Assembly (NCBI GenBank): GCA_902493375.1
Contig: CABUPH010000016.1
Location: 1-45,595 of the forward strand
DNA: 45,595 bases
Source: an uncultured Collinsella sp.
GTDB taxonomy: Bacteria; Actinomycetota; Coriobacteriia; Coriobacteriales; Coriobacteriaceae
Direction: 5' to 3'
Shown: positions 28,545 through 37,407 of the stretch, piece after piece
How positions within the stretch are numbered: the stretch's first letter is position 1
Layout: every line of letters starts with the position of its first letter
Position numbers and translations under genes: made by a program
Notes under the pieces: model-generated
What the model saw: the letters and a program-made list of their open reading frames with translations, nothing else
The model's database searches: none
What the model was told of the DNA's origin: nothing

Positions 28545-30340
28545 TCGACGAGGAGAACAAGTCCGCAACTATGACCGAGGCACCGGCCGCCGCCACAGCT
28601 GCGCCGGCCCACGCCGCTCCGGCGGGCTCCGCACCCGTGGAGCCCGAGGACACCGTGTTCTCCCTGCCTCTTTCGCATGTAACGCATGATATTTCGGATC
28701 TCGCCGATAACGAGGACGAAGAGGATGCCGTAGCGGCGCCCATCGGCGCACATGCTGCGGAACAGCCCACAGCGCCCGAAGCAACCCCGGCGCCGGCTCA
28801 CTTTGCAGAGCCCGTCGCCGCGGCAATCAACGAGAGCGCTGCAGTGTTTGCGGCACCCGAGCCCGCCGCGCCGGCGTTTCCCATAGCCCCGGCATCCGAG
28901 GTTGCGCCCGCGTCTACGCCGACGCCCGAGCCTATAGACGTCAGCCCGCAAGATGACGAGTCGACCGCCCGCGTGTCCGAGGAGCCCGACTCCCCGGACA
29001 CCGGCGATTCCGAATCAAACGCCGTGACCGACACCGTCTCTCCCGGTGACACAGCTGAAATCGACGTTGCCGCCGTTGAGGCCAAGCTCAAAGACCCCGG
29101 CTCGACCATGAGCTTTGAGCCCCTGACCGAGGAGCGCATCGAGACCGACTCGACCTATGATGCCGGCACCACCACGCAACTCATGTGGGGCGCCCGCTCC
29201 GACGTTGGCTGCGTGCGCCCGCACAATGAGGATTCCTACCTGGTGCAGTCGCCGCTCTTTTGCGTATGCGACGGCATGGGTGGTCACGCTGCCGGCGAGG
29301 TAGCCTCTTCCATCGCCGTCGAGACTATTGCCAAGACGGCCCCACAGTCCGCCGACGCAGCACGCCTGGCCGCAGCCGTCGAGGCAGCCAACGCCGCCGT
29401 AATCGAGGCGGCCCTGAACGGCCTGGGCAAGCCCGGCATGGGCTGCACAGCCACCTGCGCCTACATCGAAAACGACACGCTCGCCATCGCCCACGTGGGC
29501 GACTCTCGCGCCTATCTGCTCCACGAGGGCACGCTCATCCGCGTGACCCGCGACCACTCCTACGTGGAGGAGCTCGTGGACGCCGGCGAGATCACGGCAG
29601 ACGAGGCTCGCGTCCACCCCAACCGTTCGGTCATCACCCGCGCGCTGGGCTCGGACCCCGCCATGTATGCCGACCACTTCACTCTGCATATCGAGGAAGG
29701 CGACCGCCTGGTCCTGTGCTCCGACGGCCTCTCGAGCATGATTCCCGATAGCGATATCGAGAACATCGCCACGCAGTCCTCAACCGCGCAAATCTGCGTC
29801 GACAACCTAGTGGACGCGGCGCTTGCCGCCGGCGGCCACGACAACGTGACCGTAGTAGTCGTTGACCTGGTTGACGATGGCGTCATGCGCGAGGCGCAAC
29901 GCGTGCGTCGCCGCAACGTTACTATCGCCGCCATCCTGGCCCTCGTCTTTGTGCTGGCAGCTGGCATCTGGGCCTACACGGGTGTCACCGGCTCGTACTA
30001 CCTGGGTACCTACCAGGGCAATGTCGCCGTCTGGCGCGGCCTGCCCGGCAAGCCGCTCGGACTCAAGCTCCACTGGCTCGAAAGCGAAACCAGCATTAAG
30101 CTGTCCGACCTGCCCGAAGACACGCAAAACCGCCTCAAGGCGGGCATTCCGCAAACAAGTGTCGACGATGCGCAGGACACGATATCCAAGTACCGCCACC
30201 AGATCGACGAGGAGCAGACCCGCCAGGTGATCGACGCGCAAACGATTCGCGACAACACCAATCAGGGATCAACCTCCGAATCAGATTCCGAGAAAACCGC
30301 CGAACAGTCCGCCGAGGCCGAAGCCTCCGATAAGAATTAG
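28541..30340 (+). CDS. pstP: PP2C-type Ser/Thr phosphatase with long N-terminal extension
   Basis: 599 residues. The PP2C domain (about 208-450) has SDVGCVRPHNEDSY, CDGMGGHAAGEVASS, HVGDSRAYLL, DHSYVEELV, LCSDGLSSMI and GGHDNVTVVVVD, which carry the metal-binding Asp residues. A transmembrane helix follows (IAAILALVFVLAAGIWAY), then ~110 extracytoplasmic residues. The first ~205 residues are acidic, rich in Ala, Pro and Thr, and absent from the typical PstP; they may be a phospho-target or docking tail. It dephosphorylates PknB and its substrates. It overlaps fhaB. Confidence 0.93.
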   Translation: MIDEENKSATMTEAPAAATAAPAHAAPAGSAPVEPEDTVFSLPLSHVTHDISDLADNEDEEDAVAAPIGAHAAEQPTAPEATPAPAHFAEPVAAAINESAAVFAAPEPAAPAFPIAPASEVAPASTPTPEPIDVSPQDDESTARVSEEPDSPDTGDSESNAVTDTVSPGDTAEIDVAAVEAKLKDPGSTMSFEPLTEERIETDSTYDAGTTTQLMWGARSDVGCVRPHNEDSYLVQSPLFCVCDGMGGHAAGEVASSIAVETIAKTAPQSADAARLAAAVEAANAAVIEAALNGLGKPGMGCTATCAYIENDTLAIAHVGDSRAYLLHEGTLIRVTRDHSYVEELVDAGEITADEARVHPNRSVITRALGSDPAMYADHFTLHIEEGDRLVLCSDGLSSMIPDSDIENIATQSSTAQICVDNLVDAALAAGGHDNVTVVVVDLVDDGVMREAQRVRRRNVTIAAILALVFVLAAGIWAYTGVTGSYYLGTYQGNVAVWRGLPGKPLGLKLHWLESETSIKLSDLPEDTQNRLKAGIPQTSVDDAQDTISKYRHQIDEEQTRQVIDAQTIRDNTNQGSTSESDSEKTAEQSAEAEASDKN

Positions 30341-30356
30341 AAAGGGAGTGCCGCTT

Positions 30357-33227
30357 ATGAGTCGCCGCAACACCGAGCTGCTCTTGCTCATCGCCTCGGC
30401 GTTCCCCGTCATCCTGCTGTATGCGATGTACGTCCTCACCGCGGGCGCCGCTATCTCCTTTGAGACGCTCGCCGTGCCGATCGGCCTCTTTGCCGCCTTC
30501 GCCGCGGCACATATCGCCGTGCGCATCTTGGCGCCCGGCGCCGACCCCGCCATCCTACCCATCGTATTTATACTTTCGGGCATCGGCATCACGTTCGTGA
30601 CACGCCTCGCCCCCGCTCTCGCCATCTCACAGCTCATCATCCTGTTTGTCTCGGTGGCCCTGATGGTGGGAACGCTCGCGTTGGTTAAGAACCTCGACGT
30701 GGTCATGCGCTACAAGTACACCTTTGGCATCATCGGCATCATTCTGCTGATGCTGCCTATCTTTATCGGCACCACGATCTCGGGCTCCAAGCTGTGGATT
30801 CGCATCGCGGGCTTTACCATCCAGCCCGGCGAGTTCGCCAAGGTCTTTATCGTGCTGTTCCTGGCCGGGTACCTGGCCGAGAACCGCGAGCTGCTCTCCA
30901 TCTCCAACCGCAAGATCCTGGGCTTTAAGATCCCTCGCCTGCGACTGCTGCTGCCGCTGTTTGCCGTGTGGGGTGTGTGCCTGCTCGTCGTCGTCTTCGA
31001 ACGCGATCTGGGTTCGGCCGTGCTGTTCTACACCATCTTCTTGCTGATGCTCTACGTTGCCACGGGGCGCTTTTCGTATGTCGTTATCGGCCTTGCGCTG
31101 CTGGCCGTTGGAGCCGTGGGCGCCTACAAGTTCCTGTCTCACGTTCAGGTGCGTTTCCAGGTTTGGCTCGATCCGTTTAAGGACGCCCAGGGCCAGGGCT
31201 ACCAGATCGTCCAGTCGCTCTTCTCGCTTGCCGATGGCGGTCTGGTCGGTGTTGGCATCGGCAACGGCATGGCCAACAACATCCCTGTCGTCGAGTCCGA
31301 CTTTATCTTCTCGGCTATCGGCGAGGAGATGGGCCTTTTGGGCGGCGGCGCCGTGCTCATCCTGTTTATGCTCTTTGCCGTTCGCGGCCTGACCACAGCT
31401 GCCCGCGCAAAGTCCGACCTCGCCGCCTTTAGTGCCACGGGCCTTACGGCCGCCATCAGCTTCCAGGCCTTCTTGATCGTTGGCGGCGTAACCCGCCTGA
31501 TCCCGCTGACCGGCGTCACCCTGCCCTTTATGAGCCAGGGCGGCTCCTCTCTGCTGGCGAGCTTTATCATCGTCGCGCTCCTGCTGCGCGCCGGTGACGA
31601 GGCGACCGGACGCGAGGCCGAGCTTACCGGCACCGGCACCATGGCCGCCATCACCGATGATCAGGTCGCATCTGCCGCCGCCCCGACGGGCACGCGCTTT
31701 GCCACCTCGTCTTCCTACGGCAGCGGCAGCCATTCCGTCGGCTCGCGCATGCGCCGTCGCCTGCTCGACACACCTGAATCCGGTGTGCTCGGCCGCGTGG
31801 CGCTCGCCAACCGTCTAACCCGCGCGGTGCTCGCCTTTACGGCGCTGTTCGCCATCCTTATCGGCAACCTCACCTATGTCCAGGTCATCAAGGCCAAGGA
31901 CTATCAGGACATGCCGACCAACAACCACACCATCGCCCGCTCCAAGTACATCCAGCGCGGTTCCATCATCACGTCCGACGGCGTGACGCTGGCCGAGTCG
32001 CTGCAACAGGAGGACGGCACCTACGTACGCTCCTACCCCAACGGTAACCTGGCAGCGCACGTGGTTGGCTACGTGAGCCAGCAGTATGGCACCACCGCCA
32101 TCGAGAGCGTCATGAACGACACGCTCACCGGCTCTAAGGATTACTCCAGCTGGAACAACGCCATCGCGTCGCTCGCGGGCCAGACCCAGCCGGGCAACAC
32201 CGCCAAGCTCACCATCGACTCGCGCATCCAGACGGCTGCCGAGCAGGCACTCAAGGGCTTTAAGGGCGCTGTAGTGGTCATCGACCCGCGTACCGGCGCG
32301 GTGCTCGCATGTGCCAGCTCGCCCACCTACGACAACACCAACATCGATGCCCTGCTGCAGACGGGCGGCGGCGAGGACGGCTCCATGTACAATCGCGCCA
32401 TGGACGCGCTGTACACGCCGGGCTCAACGTTTAAGGTCGTTACGCTTTCCGCGGCACTCGAGACCGGTACCGCCAGCCTTACCAGCACCTACCAGGCGCC
32501 CGGCTCCATGGACATCGGCAACGCACCGGTCACCAACTATGCCAACGAGAGCTACGGCACCATCAGCCTGCAGCAGGCCTTTGCCGTGTCCTCCAACGTC
32601 GTCTTTGGCCAGGTGGCAAACGAAGTTGGCGCAAACACGCTCGTGCAGTTTGCCAACGCCTTTGGCTACGGCCAAAAGCTCGGCCAGGACCTGACCTCCG
32701 CGGCCTCCATCATGGCCGACCCGTCGCTCATGACCGAGTGGGAGACCGCCTGGGCCGGCGCCGGCCAGCCTGTCGGCATGGACCACACGCCCGGCCCGCA
32801 GACCACCGTCATGCAGAACGCCGTGATTGCCGCCGCCATCGCTAACAGCGGCGTGGTCATGGACCCGTACTTTGTAGCCCAGGTACTCGCCCCGGACGGA
32901 ACCGTGGTCAAGACCACGCAGTCCCGCTCGCTTGGTCAGGCCGTCAGCTCCGCCACGGCCGACCAGGTCAAGCAGGCCATGCTTGCCGTCGTCCAGTCCG
33001 GCACCGGCACCGATGCCCAGATCCCCGGCGTCAAGGTCGCCGGCAAGACCGGCTCGGCCGAGATTGGCGGCACCAACGTCAATTCGATGTTCGTTGGCTT
33101 TGCACCTTACGATTCACCCACAGTCGCCATCTCGGTGGCCTTAGAGGATTACGACAAGCATGACGTCAAGGCCGCCAAGATCGCCGGCATCGTCCTGACC
33201 GCGGCGCTTGCCGCACAGGGAGCGTGA
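30357..33227 (+). CDS. SEDS glycosyltransferase-class B PBP fusion (FtsW/RodA-PbpA)
   Basis: One open frame of 956 residues. Residues 1-~425 are a SEDS polymerase with about ten helices; LWIRIAGFTIQPGEFAKVF and FMSQGGSSLL are conserved. A ~70-residue polar linker follows. Then comes a single helix (AVLAFTALFAILIGNLTYVQV) and a class B penicillin-binding protein with the SxxK motif GSTFK, SxN in SSNVVF and KTG in AGKTGSAE. In most actinobacteria these are two adjacent genes, rodA and pbpA. No stop, frameshift or second start with a good site is seen in the linker. GGGAG precedes the ATG at 30357. The protein would join strand synthesis and crosslinking in a 1:1 unit. Confidence 0.93.
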   Translation: MSRRNTELLLLIASAFPVILLYAMYVLTAGAAISFETLAVPIGLFAAFAAAHIAVRILAPGADPAILPIVFILSGIGITFVTRLAPALAISQLIILFVSVALMVGTLALVKNLDVVMRYKYTFGIIGIILLMLPIFIGTTISGSKLWIRIAGFTIQPGEFAKVFIVLFLAGYLAENRELLSISNRKILGFKIPRLRLLLPLFAVWGVCLLVVVFERDLGSAVLFYTIFLLMLYVATGRFSYVVIGLALLAVGAVGAYKFLSHVQVRFQVWLDPFKDAQGQGYQIVQSLFSLADGGLVGVGIGNGMANNIPVVESDFIFSAIGEEMGLLGGGAVLILFMLFAVRGLTTAARAKSDLAAFSATGLTAAISFQAFLIVGGVTRLIPLTGVTLPFMSQGGSSLLASFIIVALLLRAGDEATGREAELTGTGTMAAITDDQVASAAAPTGTRFATSSSYGSGSHSVGSRMRRRLLDTPESGVLGRVALANRLTRAVLAFTALFAILIGNLTYVQVIKAKDYQDMPTNNHTIARSKYIQRGSIITSDGVTLAESLQQEDGTYVRSYPNGNLAAHVVGYVSQQYGTTAIESVMNDTLTGSKDYSSWNNAIASLAGQTQPGNTAKLTIDSRIQTAAEQALKGFKGAVVVIDPRTGAVLACASSPTYDNTNIDALLQTGGGEDGSMYNRAMDALYTPGSTFKVVTLSAALETGTASLTSTYQAPGSMDIGNAPVTNYANESYGTISLQQAFAVSSNVVFGQVANEVGANTLVQFANAFGYGQKLGQDLTSAASIMADPSLMTEWETAWAGAGQPVGMDHTPGPQTTVMQNAVIAAAIANSGVVMDPYFVAQVLAPDGTVVKTTQSRSLGQAVSSATADQVKQAMLAVVQSGTGTDAQIPGVKVAGKTGSAEIGGTNVNSMFVGFAPYDSPTVAISVALEDYDKHDVKAAKIAGIVLTAALAAQGA

Positions 33228-33359
33228 TGCCCATGATCGAATCGGACACCCGAGGCGCGCCGCGGCCGAAGAGTTAGCGGCAACGCGCCACACGGCCCCA
33301 GCGGCCACATCGTAGGTACTACACACATCGTTGAGCGAATAGTTATGTTAGGAGCAGGA

Positions 33360-35321
33360 ATGGAACAGAGGGTCCTCGGGGGAAGATACCTCCTCAAGGA
33401 TAAGGTGGGGACAGGCGGCATGGCGACCGTCTACCGTGCACAGGACCAGGTCCTCGACCGCACGGTAGCCGTCAAGATTATGCTGCCGCAGTATGCTGGC
33501 GACGCAACCTTCGCCGCACGCTTTAAGCAGGAGGCCCAGGCAGCAGCCGGTCTCTCCTCCCCCTATATCGTGGGCGTCTACGATTGGGGCAAGGACGGCG
33601 ACACCTATTACATCGTCATGGAGTACCTGCGCGGCACCGACCTTAAGAGCGGCATCAAGAGCCACGGCGCCCTCGACCCCAAGAAGGTCGCCCAGATCGG
33701 CTCGCAGATTAGCTCCGCGCTTTCGGTCGCCCACAAGCACGAGATCATCCACCGCGACATTAAGCCGCAGAACATCATGGTGCTGCCCGACGGCAACATC
33801 AAGGTGATGGACTTTGGCATCGCGCGCGCCAAGAACAGCCACCTCACGCAAGACAACAACGTGCTGGGAACCGCTCACTACGTCAGCCCCGAGCAGACCC
33901 GCGGTCAGGACCTCGGCCCCACCTCGGATATCTACTCGCTGGGCGTCGTGATGTACGAGTGCGCCACCGGCCGCGTTCCCTTTGACGGTGACGACGCTAT
34001 CTCGGTCGCACTCAAGCAGGTCAACGAGCTGCCTATTCCGCCGAGCCAGATCAACTCCGGTGTCGACGCCGACCTTGAGCGCATCATCCTCAAGTGCATG
34101 GAGAAAGACCCGGCAAACCGCTTCCAGACCGCCGACGAGCTGCGTCAGGTGCTCAACAGCTACCTGTCGGGCCGTGCCGTCAACGTCTCGGAGCCCACGC
34201 GCATCATCGGTGCCCCCGGTGAGCTGGGCGCCACCAAGACTCGCGAGCTTTCCGATCAGACGCGCGCCATGGTGCGTCCCGTCTCGGGCGTGAGCGGCCA
34301 AAATACCGCCCGTAGCTCGGTTTCGGGCTCCACCGGCTCCTACGAGGTCGAAAAGCCCAAATCCAACAAGAACAAGATCATCGCCGCCGTGGTGGCAGCC
34401 GTTGCCGTCATCGGCATCGTGGTGGCCTTTGCCACAGGACTCTTTGGCGGCGAGCAGGTCACCGTGCCCGATGTGCTGGGCAAGGACCAGCAGACTGCCG
34501 TCGAGCTGATCAAGGAAGCCGGCCTCGAGGTCGGCACCATCGACCAAAGCTACAACGACGATGTCGACGAGGGCAAGGTCGCCGAGCAGACGCCCAACGG
34601 CAACACCAAGAAGGCCAAGGGAACCAAGGTGAACCTGGTAATCTCCAAGGGCCCCAAGCCCTCCGAGAAGGTTGAGGTTCCCCAGCTTGTCGGCCTGACC
34701 AAAGACCAGGCCGAGGCCGCGCTGGCAAGCGTTGGCCTGAAGGGCAACGCCTCCGAGGAGGCCAATGAGGCCGATGAGGGCCAGGTCTTTGAGCAGGGCA
34801 CCGGAGCCGGTAAGGAAGTCGAGAAAGGCACGACCATCTCGTACAAGGTCTCGGGCGGCCCGGATACCACGTCCGTCCCCGACCTGACCGACATGACCGA
34901 GGCCCAGGCGCGCAACGCCCTCGATATGGCAGGCTTTGGCGTCGACGTGAGCTACCAGGAGAACGACTCGGTTACCGAGGGCACCGTGATCAGCTGGAAC
35001 CCCAGCGGCAAGCAGAAGCCCGGCGCCACGATTACCGTCGTCATTGCCAAGAAGTCCGGCAAGGCCAGTGTTCCGGGCAACCTGTACGGCAAGAGCATCT
35101 CCGCCGCCGTCACCGCGCTCAACAACGCCGGTTTCTATAACATCGGCTTCTGTGACCAGAACGGCAATCCCGTAAGCGGTAACGAGGATGCCACCGTTAC
35201 GGGCGTCTCCCCCACCGGCAAGCAGTCCACCGACAGCACGATTACGCTGACGGTCGCACTTTCTGGCTCGGGCTCGGGCACGGGCACGGGCACGGGCGAC
35301 GATTCCGGTACGACCAACTAG
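33360..35321 (+). CDS. pknB: Ser/Thr kinase PknB with four PASTA domains
   Basis: 653 residues. The kinase domain (about 8-270) has VGTGGMATVY, VAVKIM with the catalytic Lys, HRDIKPQNIMV, MDFGIA and YVSPEQ. A juxtamembrane region with several Thr follows, then one helix (IIAAVVAAVAVIGIVVAFATG, about 340-360). Outside are four PASTA repeats starting near VTVPDVLGK, VEVPQLVGLT, TSVPDLTDMT and ASVPGNLYGK, which bind muropeptides and lipid II. The end is a Gly/Ser/Thr-rich tail. I chose MEQRVLGGRY because AGGAG lies 6 bp upstream. It closes the operon and is followed by a terminator. Confidence 0.96.
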   Translation: MEQRVLGGRYLLKDKVGTGGMATVYRAQDQVLDRTVAVKIMLPQYAGDATFAARFKQEAQAAAGLSSPYIVGVYDWGKDGDTYYIVMEYLRGTDLKSGIKSHGALDPKKVAQIGSQISSALSVAHKHEIIHRDIKPQNIMVLPDGNIKVMDFGIARAKNSHLTQDNNVLGTAHYVSPEQTRGQDLGPTSDIYSLGVVMYECATGRVPFDGDDAISVALKQVNELPIPPSQINSGVDADLERIILKCMEKDPANRFQTADELRQVLNSYLSGRAVNVSEPTRIIGAPGELGATKTRELSDQTRAMVRPVSGVSGQNTARSSVSGSTGSYEVEKPKSNKNKIIAAVVAAVAVIGIVVAFATGLFGGEQVTVPDVLGKDQQTAVELIKEAGLEVGTIDQSYNDDVDEGKVAEQTPNGNTKKAKGTKVNLVISKGPKPSEKVEVPQLVGLTKDQAEAALASVGLKGNASEEANEADEGQVFEQGTGAGKEVEKGTTISYKVSGGPDTTSVPDLTDMTEAQARNALDMAGFGVDVSYQENDSVTEGTVISWNPSGKQKPGATITVVIAKKSGKASVPGNLYGKSISAAVTALNNAGFYNIGFCDQNGNPVSGNEDATVTGVSPTGKQSTDSTITLTVALSGSGSGTGTGTGDDSGTTN

Positions 35322-35372
35322 TCGCCACCTCACCGCTCATTACGGCTCTCGCCGCAAACATATTCGCTCAGA

Positions 35373-35404
35373 AGCGCCCGCTTGCTCCCCGGCAAGCGGG
35401 CGCT
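35373..35404 (+). terminator. Rho-independent terminator after pknB
   Basis: Twelve-bp stem AGCGCCCGCTTG with its exact complement, 8-nt loop, then TTGTTTATC. Confidence 0.88.
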
Positions 35405-35498
35405 TTGTTTATCGACAGGCCAGGGCTCCATAGCAACACAAAGAGGCCCGCAAAAACAAGCCTCCCAGGTGACAACAGAATATGTAATGCAGTAATTA

Positions 35499-35681
35499 CT
35501 AGCCGCAGAACTTCACCATGGTCTCGACCACGAGCTTCTCGGAGTTGAGCTGCTGTATCATGATGCCCTGCTGGAACAGCGGGATGTTGGCGCGCGTGCG
35601 CTCCGGATCGGAGTGCTCGACGAACTCCTTCTTATCCAAGGTGCAGACCGAGCGCGACAAAACGACTTCGAAGCGACCCAT
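35499..35681 (-). CDS. Small 60-residue protein or gene remnant
   Basis: MGRFEVVLSRSVCTLDKKEF begins a frame whose codons end mostly in G or C, as in the neighbouring genes, which argues for real coding. No Shine-Dalgarno site precedes this ATG or the one 15 bp upstream. It reads away from lacI and could share the lacI control region. It may be a small protein or the remnant of a longer one. I recognise no family. Confidence 0.45.
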   Translation of the reverse strand: MGRFEVVLSRSVCTLDKKEFVEHSDPERTRANIPLFQQGIMIQQLNSEKLVVETMVKFCG

Positions 35682-35700
35682 TACGGCATCGCGCATGCGC

Positions 35701-35725
35701 TACAATCTCGGTTAATCTGTTAACC
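35701..35725 (+). promoter_or_regulatory. lacI -10 box and LacI-type operator
   Basis: TACAAT at 35701-35706 is followed at once by the palindrome GGTTAATCTGTTAACC (35710-35725; 6-bp arms, 4-bp centre). It lies 23 bp before the lacI start, so autoregulation is likely. Related sites lie before the epimerase gene at 38104-38152. Confidence 0.6.
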
Positions 35726-35748
35726 ACCCGAAAGCAGCAGGAGGCCCC

Positions 35749-36759
35749 ATGCCCACACCAGGCAAGCGCCCATCCATGCGCCAGATTGCCGTCGCGGCCG
35801 GCGTATCCGTCGCCACGGTCTCCCACGTCATCAACGGCAGCGGCCGTTTTTCCGAAGACACCCGCAAACGCGTGGAAGCCGCCCTAAAGGAATACGGCTA
35901 CGTCACGAACATGGCGGCGAAGAGCCTCCGTATGGCCCAGTCCCGGACCATCGGCATGATCGTGCCGGACATCTCCAACGACTTCTTTTCCAAGATCGCC
36001 CTGCATGTGGAGCGCGAGCTGGCAACCGAGGACTACTCGGTCTTTGTTTGCAACAGCGCCAATGACCCCGCCCGCGAGCGTGACTACTTCCGCACGCTGG
36101 CAAGCAAGCAGGCCGACGGTATCATCTGTATCTCCGGCCTGCGCAGGCTCGACGGCGAGTTCGTCCCCCACGGAATCCCCGTGGTCTGCATCGACCGTGC
36201 GCCCGAAAACGACCTCGGTTTCCCACACGTGGGCTCCGACAACATCGGCGGTGGCTACATGGCGACCGAGCACCTCATCGAGCGCGGCTGCAAGGACATC
36301 CTGAGCATCTCGAGTTTTACCGCCAACTACCCCGGCAACGAGCGCCAGATGGGCTACGAGCGGGCGCTCGCCGCGCACGGAATGCCGCTACGCCGCGACT
36401 ACCAGCTGTTTGTCTCGGGTAAGCAGCCGAGCATCATCGAGTCGGAAGAGCTCGTGACCGACTTCCTCTCCACGGGCTACCCCGTCGACGGCGTCTTCGC
36501 CCATAGCGACCACGCAGCCGTGGGCGCGCTGCGTGCGCTCGTTGCCGCCGGCAAGCGCGTACCCGAAGACGTCCGTCTCATCGGCTTCGACGATTCCGTT
36601 TACGCGCAGCTTCCGACGCCGCAAATCAGCACCATCCGCCGCTTCCCCGAGCGCCTCGCGCACGAGGGATGTCAGGCCCTGCTCGCCCTGCTGCGCGGCG
36701 AAGAGCCCGAGATGGAGACGCTTGTCCCCGTTAAGCTCGTGCAACGCGCGAGCAGCTAG
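35749..36759 (+). CDS. LacI-family transcriptional regulator
   Basis: 336 residues, the usual length. The N-terminal helix-turn-helix and hinge (MRQIAVAAGVSVATVSHVIN, with AAKSLRMAQSRTIGMIVPDI) are followed by a periplasmic-binding-protein-like sugar domain (SNDFFSKI, VVCIDRAP, GAYxA-like VGALRAL, IGFDDS). AGGAGG precedes the ATG. It is convergent with the epimerase-rpiB operon and has the same type of operator in front of itself and in front of that operon. Its ligand is probably a pentose, a ketohexose or a phosphate of these. Confidence 0.92.
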   Translation: MPTPGKRPSMRQIAVAAGVSVATVSHVINGSGRFSEDTRKRVEAALKEYGYVTNMAAKSLRMAQSRTIGMIVPDISNDFFSKIALHVERELATEDYSVFVCNSANDPARERDYFRTLASKQADGIICISGLRRLDGEFVPHGIPVVCIDRAPENDLGFPHVGSDNIGGGYMATEHLIERGCKDILSISSFTANYPGNERQMGYERALAAHGMPLRRDYQLFVSGKQPSIIESEELVTDFLSTGYPVDGVFAHSDHAAVGALRALVAAGKRVPEDVRLIGFDDSVYAQLPTPQISTIRRFPERLAHEGCQALLALLRGEEPEMETLVPVKLVQRASS

Positions 36760-36822
36760 ACAGCGGGCAGCGAATAGCCGCGTTTTTCTCTCGCATGTGC
36801 TCTATCCCACGCGCGACATGCA

Positions 36823-36855
36823 AAAAGCCCGCCACCACACGGGTGACGGGCTTTT
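36823..36855. terminator. Bidirectional terminator between lacI and rpiB
   Basis: AAAAGCCCG (36823-36831) pairs with CGGGCTTTT (36847-36855), with a further CACC/GGTG pairing inside. T-runs on both strands serve both convergent genes. Confidence 0.85.
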
Positions 36856-36858
36856 CCG

Positions 36859-37335
36859 CTACCAGCCGCGTGCTTCCTCCGCACGTACGAGCTGACGAGC
36901 CTCGATCTGGCGAATCATATCGATGCGTCGCTGGTGACGGCCGCCCTCGAACTCGCCGGTGAGCCAGGCGTCGACAATCATTTTGGCCAGCTCGATGCCT
37001 ACCACACGAGCACCAAATGCGAGCATGTTGGTGTTGTTGTGCTCGCGCGACAGGCGAGCGGAATACGGCTCAGAGCAGGTGCAGCAACGGATACCGCGCA
37101 CCTTGTTGGCGGCAAGCGAGATGCCCACACCCGTACCGCAGATAACGATACCGCGATCAACCTCGCCGGACATGACAGCGTCCGCCACGGCCTCACCCGC
37201 GATGGGATAGTCAAAGCGCTCGGTGCTGTCCGTACCGAAGTTCACGACTTCGTAGCCGTACTTCTCCTGGATATACGCCGTGATGGCTTCCTTGTACTCG
37301 ACTGCGACGTGGTCGTTTCCAATACCGATCTTCAA
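36859..37335 (-). CDS. rpiB: RpiB/LacAB-family sugar-phosphate isomerase
   Basis: 158 residues, the family length. It shows the N-terminal IGNDHVAVEYKE, the catalytic Cys in VICGTGVGIS, EPYSARLSREHNNTNMLAFGARVVG and the closing GRHQRRID. RpiB interconverts ribulose 5-phosphate and ribose 5-phosphate; several members also act on allose 6-phosphate. The start codon is TTG with AAAGGGG upstream, which would lower its yield. It follows the epimerase gene by 72 bp in one operon. Confidence 0.93.
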   Translation of the reverse strand: MKIGIGNDHVAVEYKEAITAYIQEKYGYEVVNFGTDSTERFDYPIAGEAVADAVMSGEVDRGIVICGTGVGISLAANKVRGIRCCTCSEPYSARLSREHNNTNMLAFGARVVGIELAKMIVDAWLTGEFEGGRHQRRIDMIRQIEARQLVRAEEARGW

Positions 37336-37407
37336 AAGAGACCCCTTTCCATAAGAACCATTCGCGCATGCCGCGCGCTCAATCCGTCCTAATTCGCCGT
37401 TCCGCTT

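Noticed and set aside
31560..31860. The SEDS-PBP joint as a sequencing frameshift
   Set aside because: The linker is in frame, has normal codon use, and shows no stop or new start with a binding site.
33227..33277. A 16-codon frame overlapping the stop of the SEDS-PBP gene
   Set aside because: It is too short, without its own binding site or any recognisable feature.
33348..35333. A 661-codon frame opposite pknB, and similar long frames opposite both arcC copies and arcA
   Set aside because: All are low-complexity antisense shadows; the sense frames have full catalytic motifs and ribosome binding sites.
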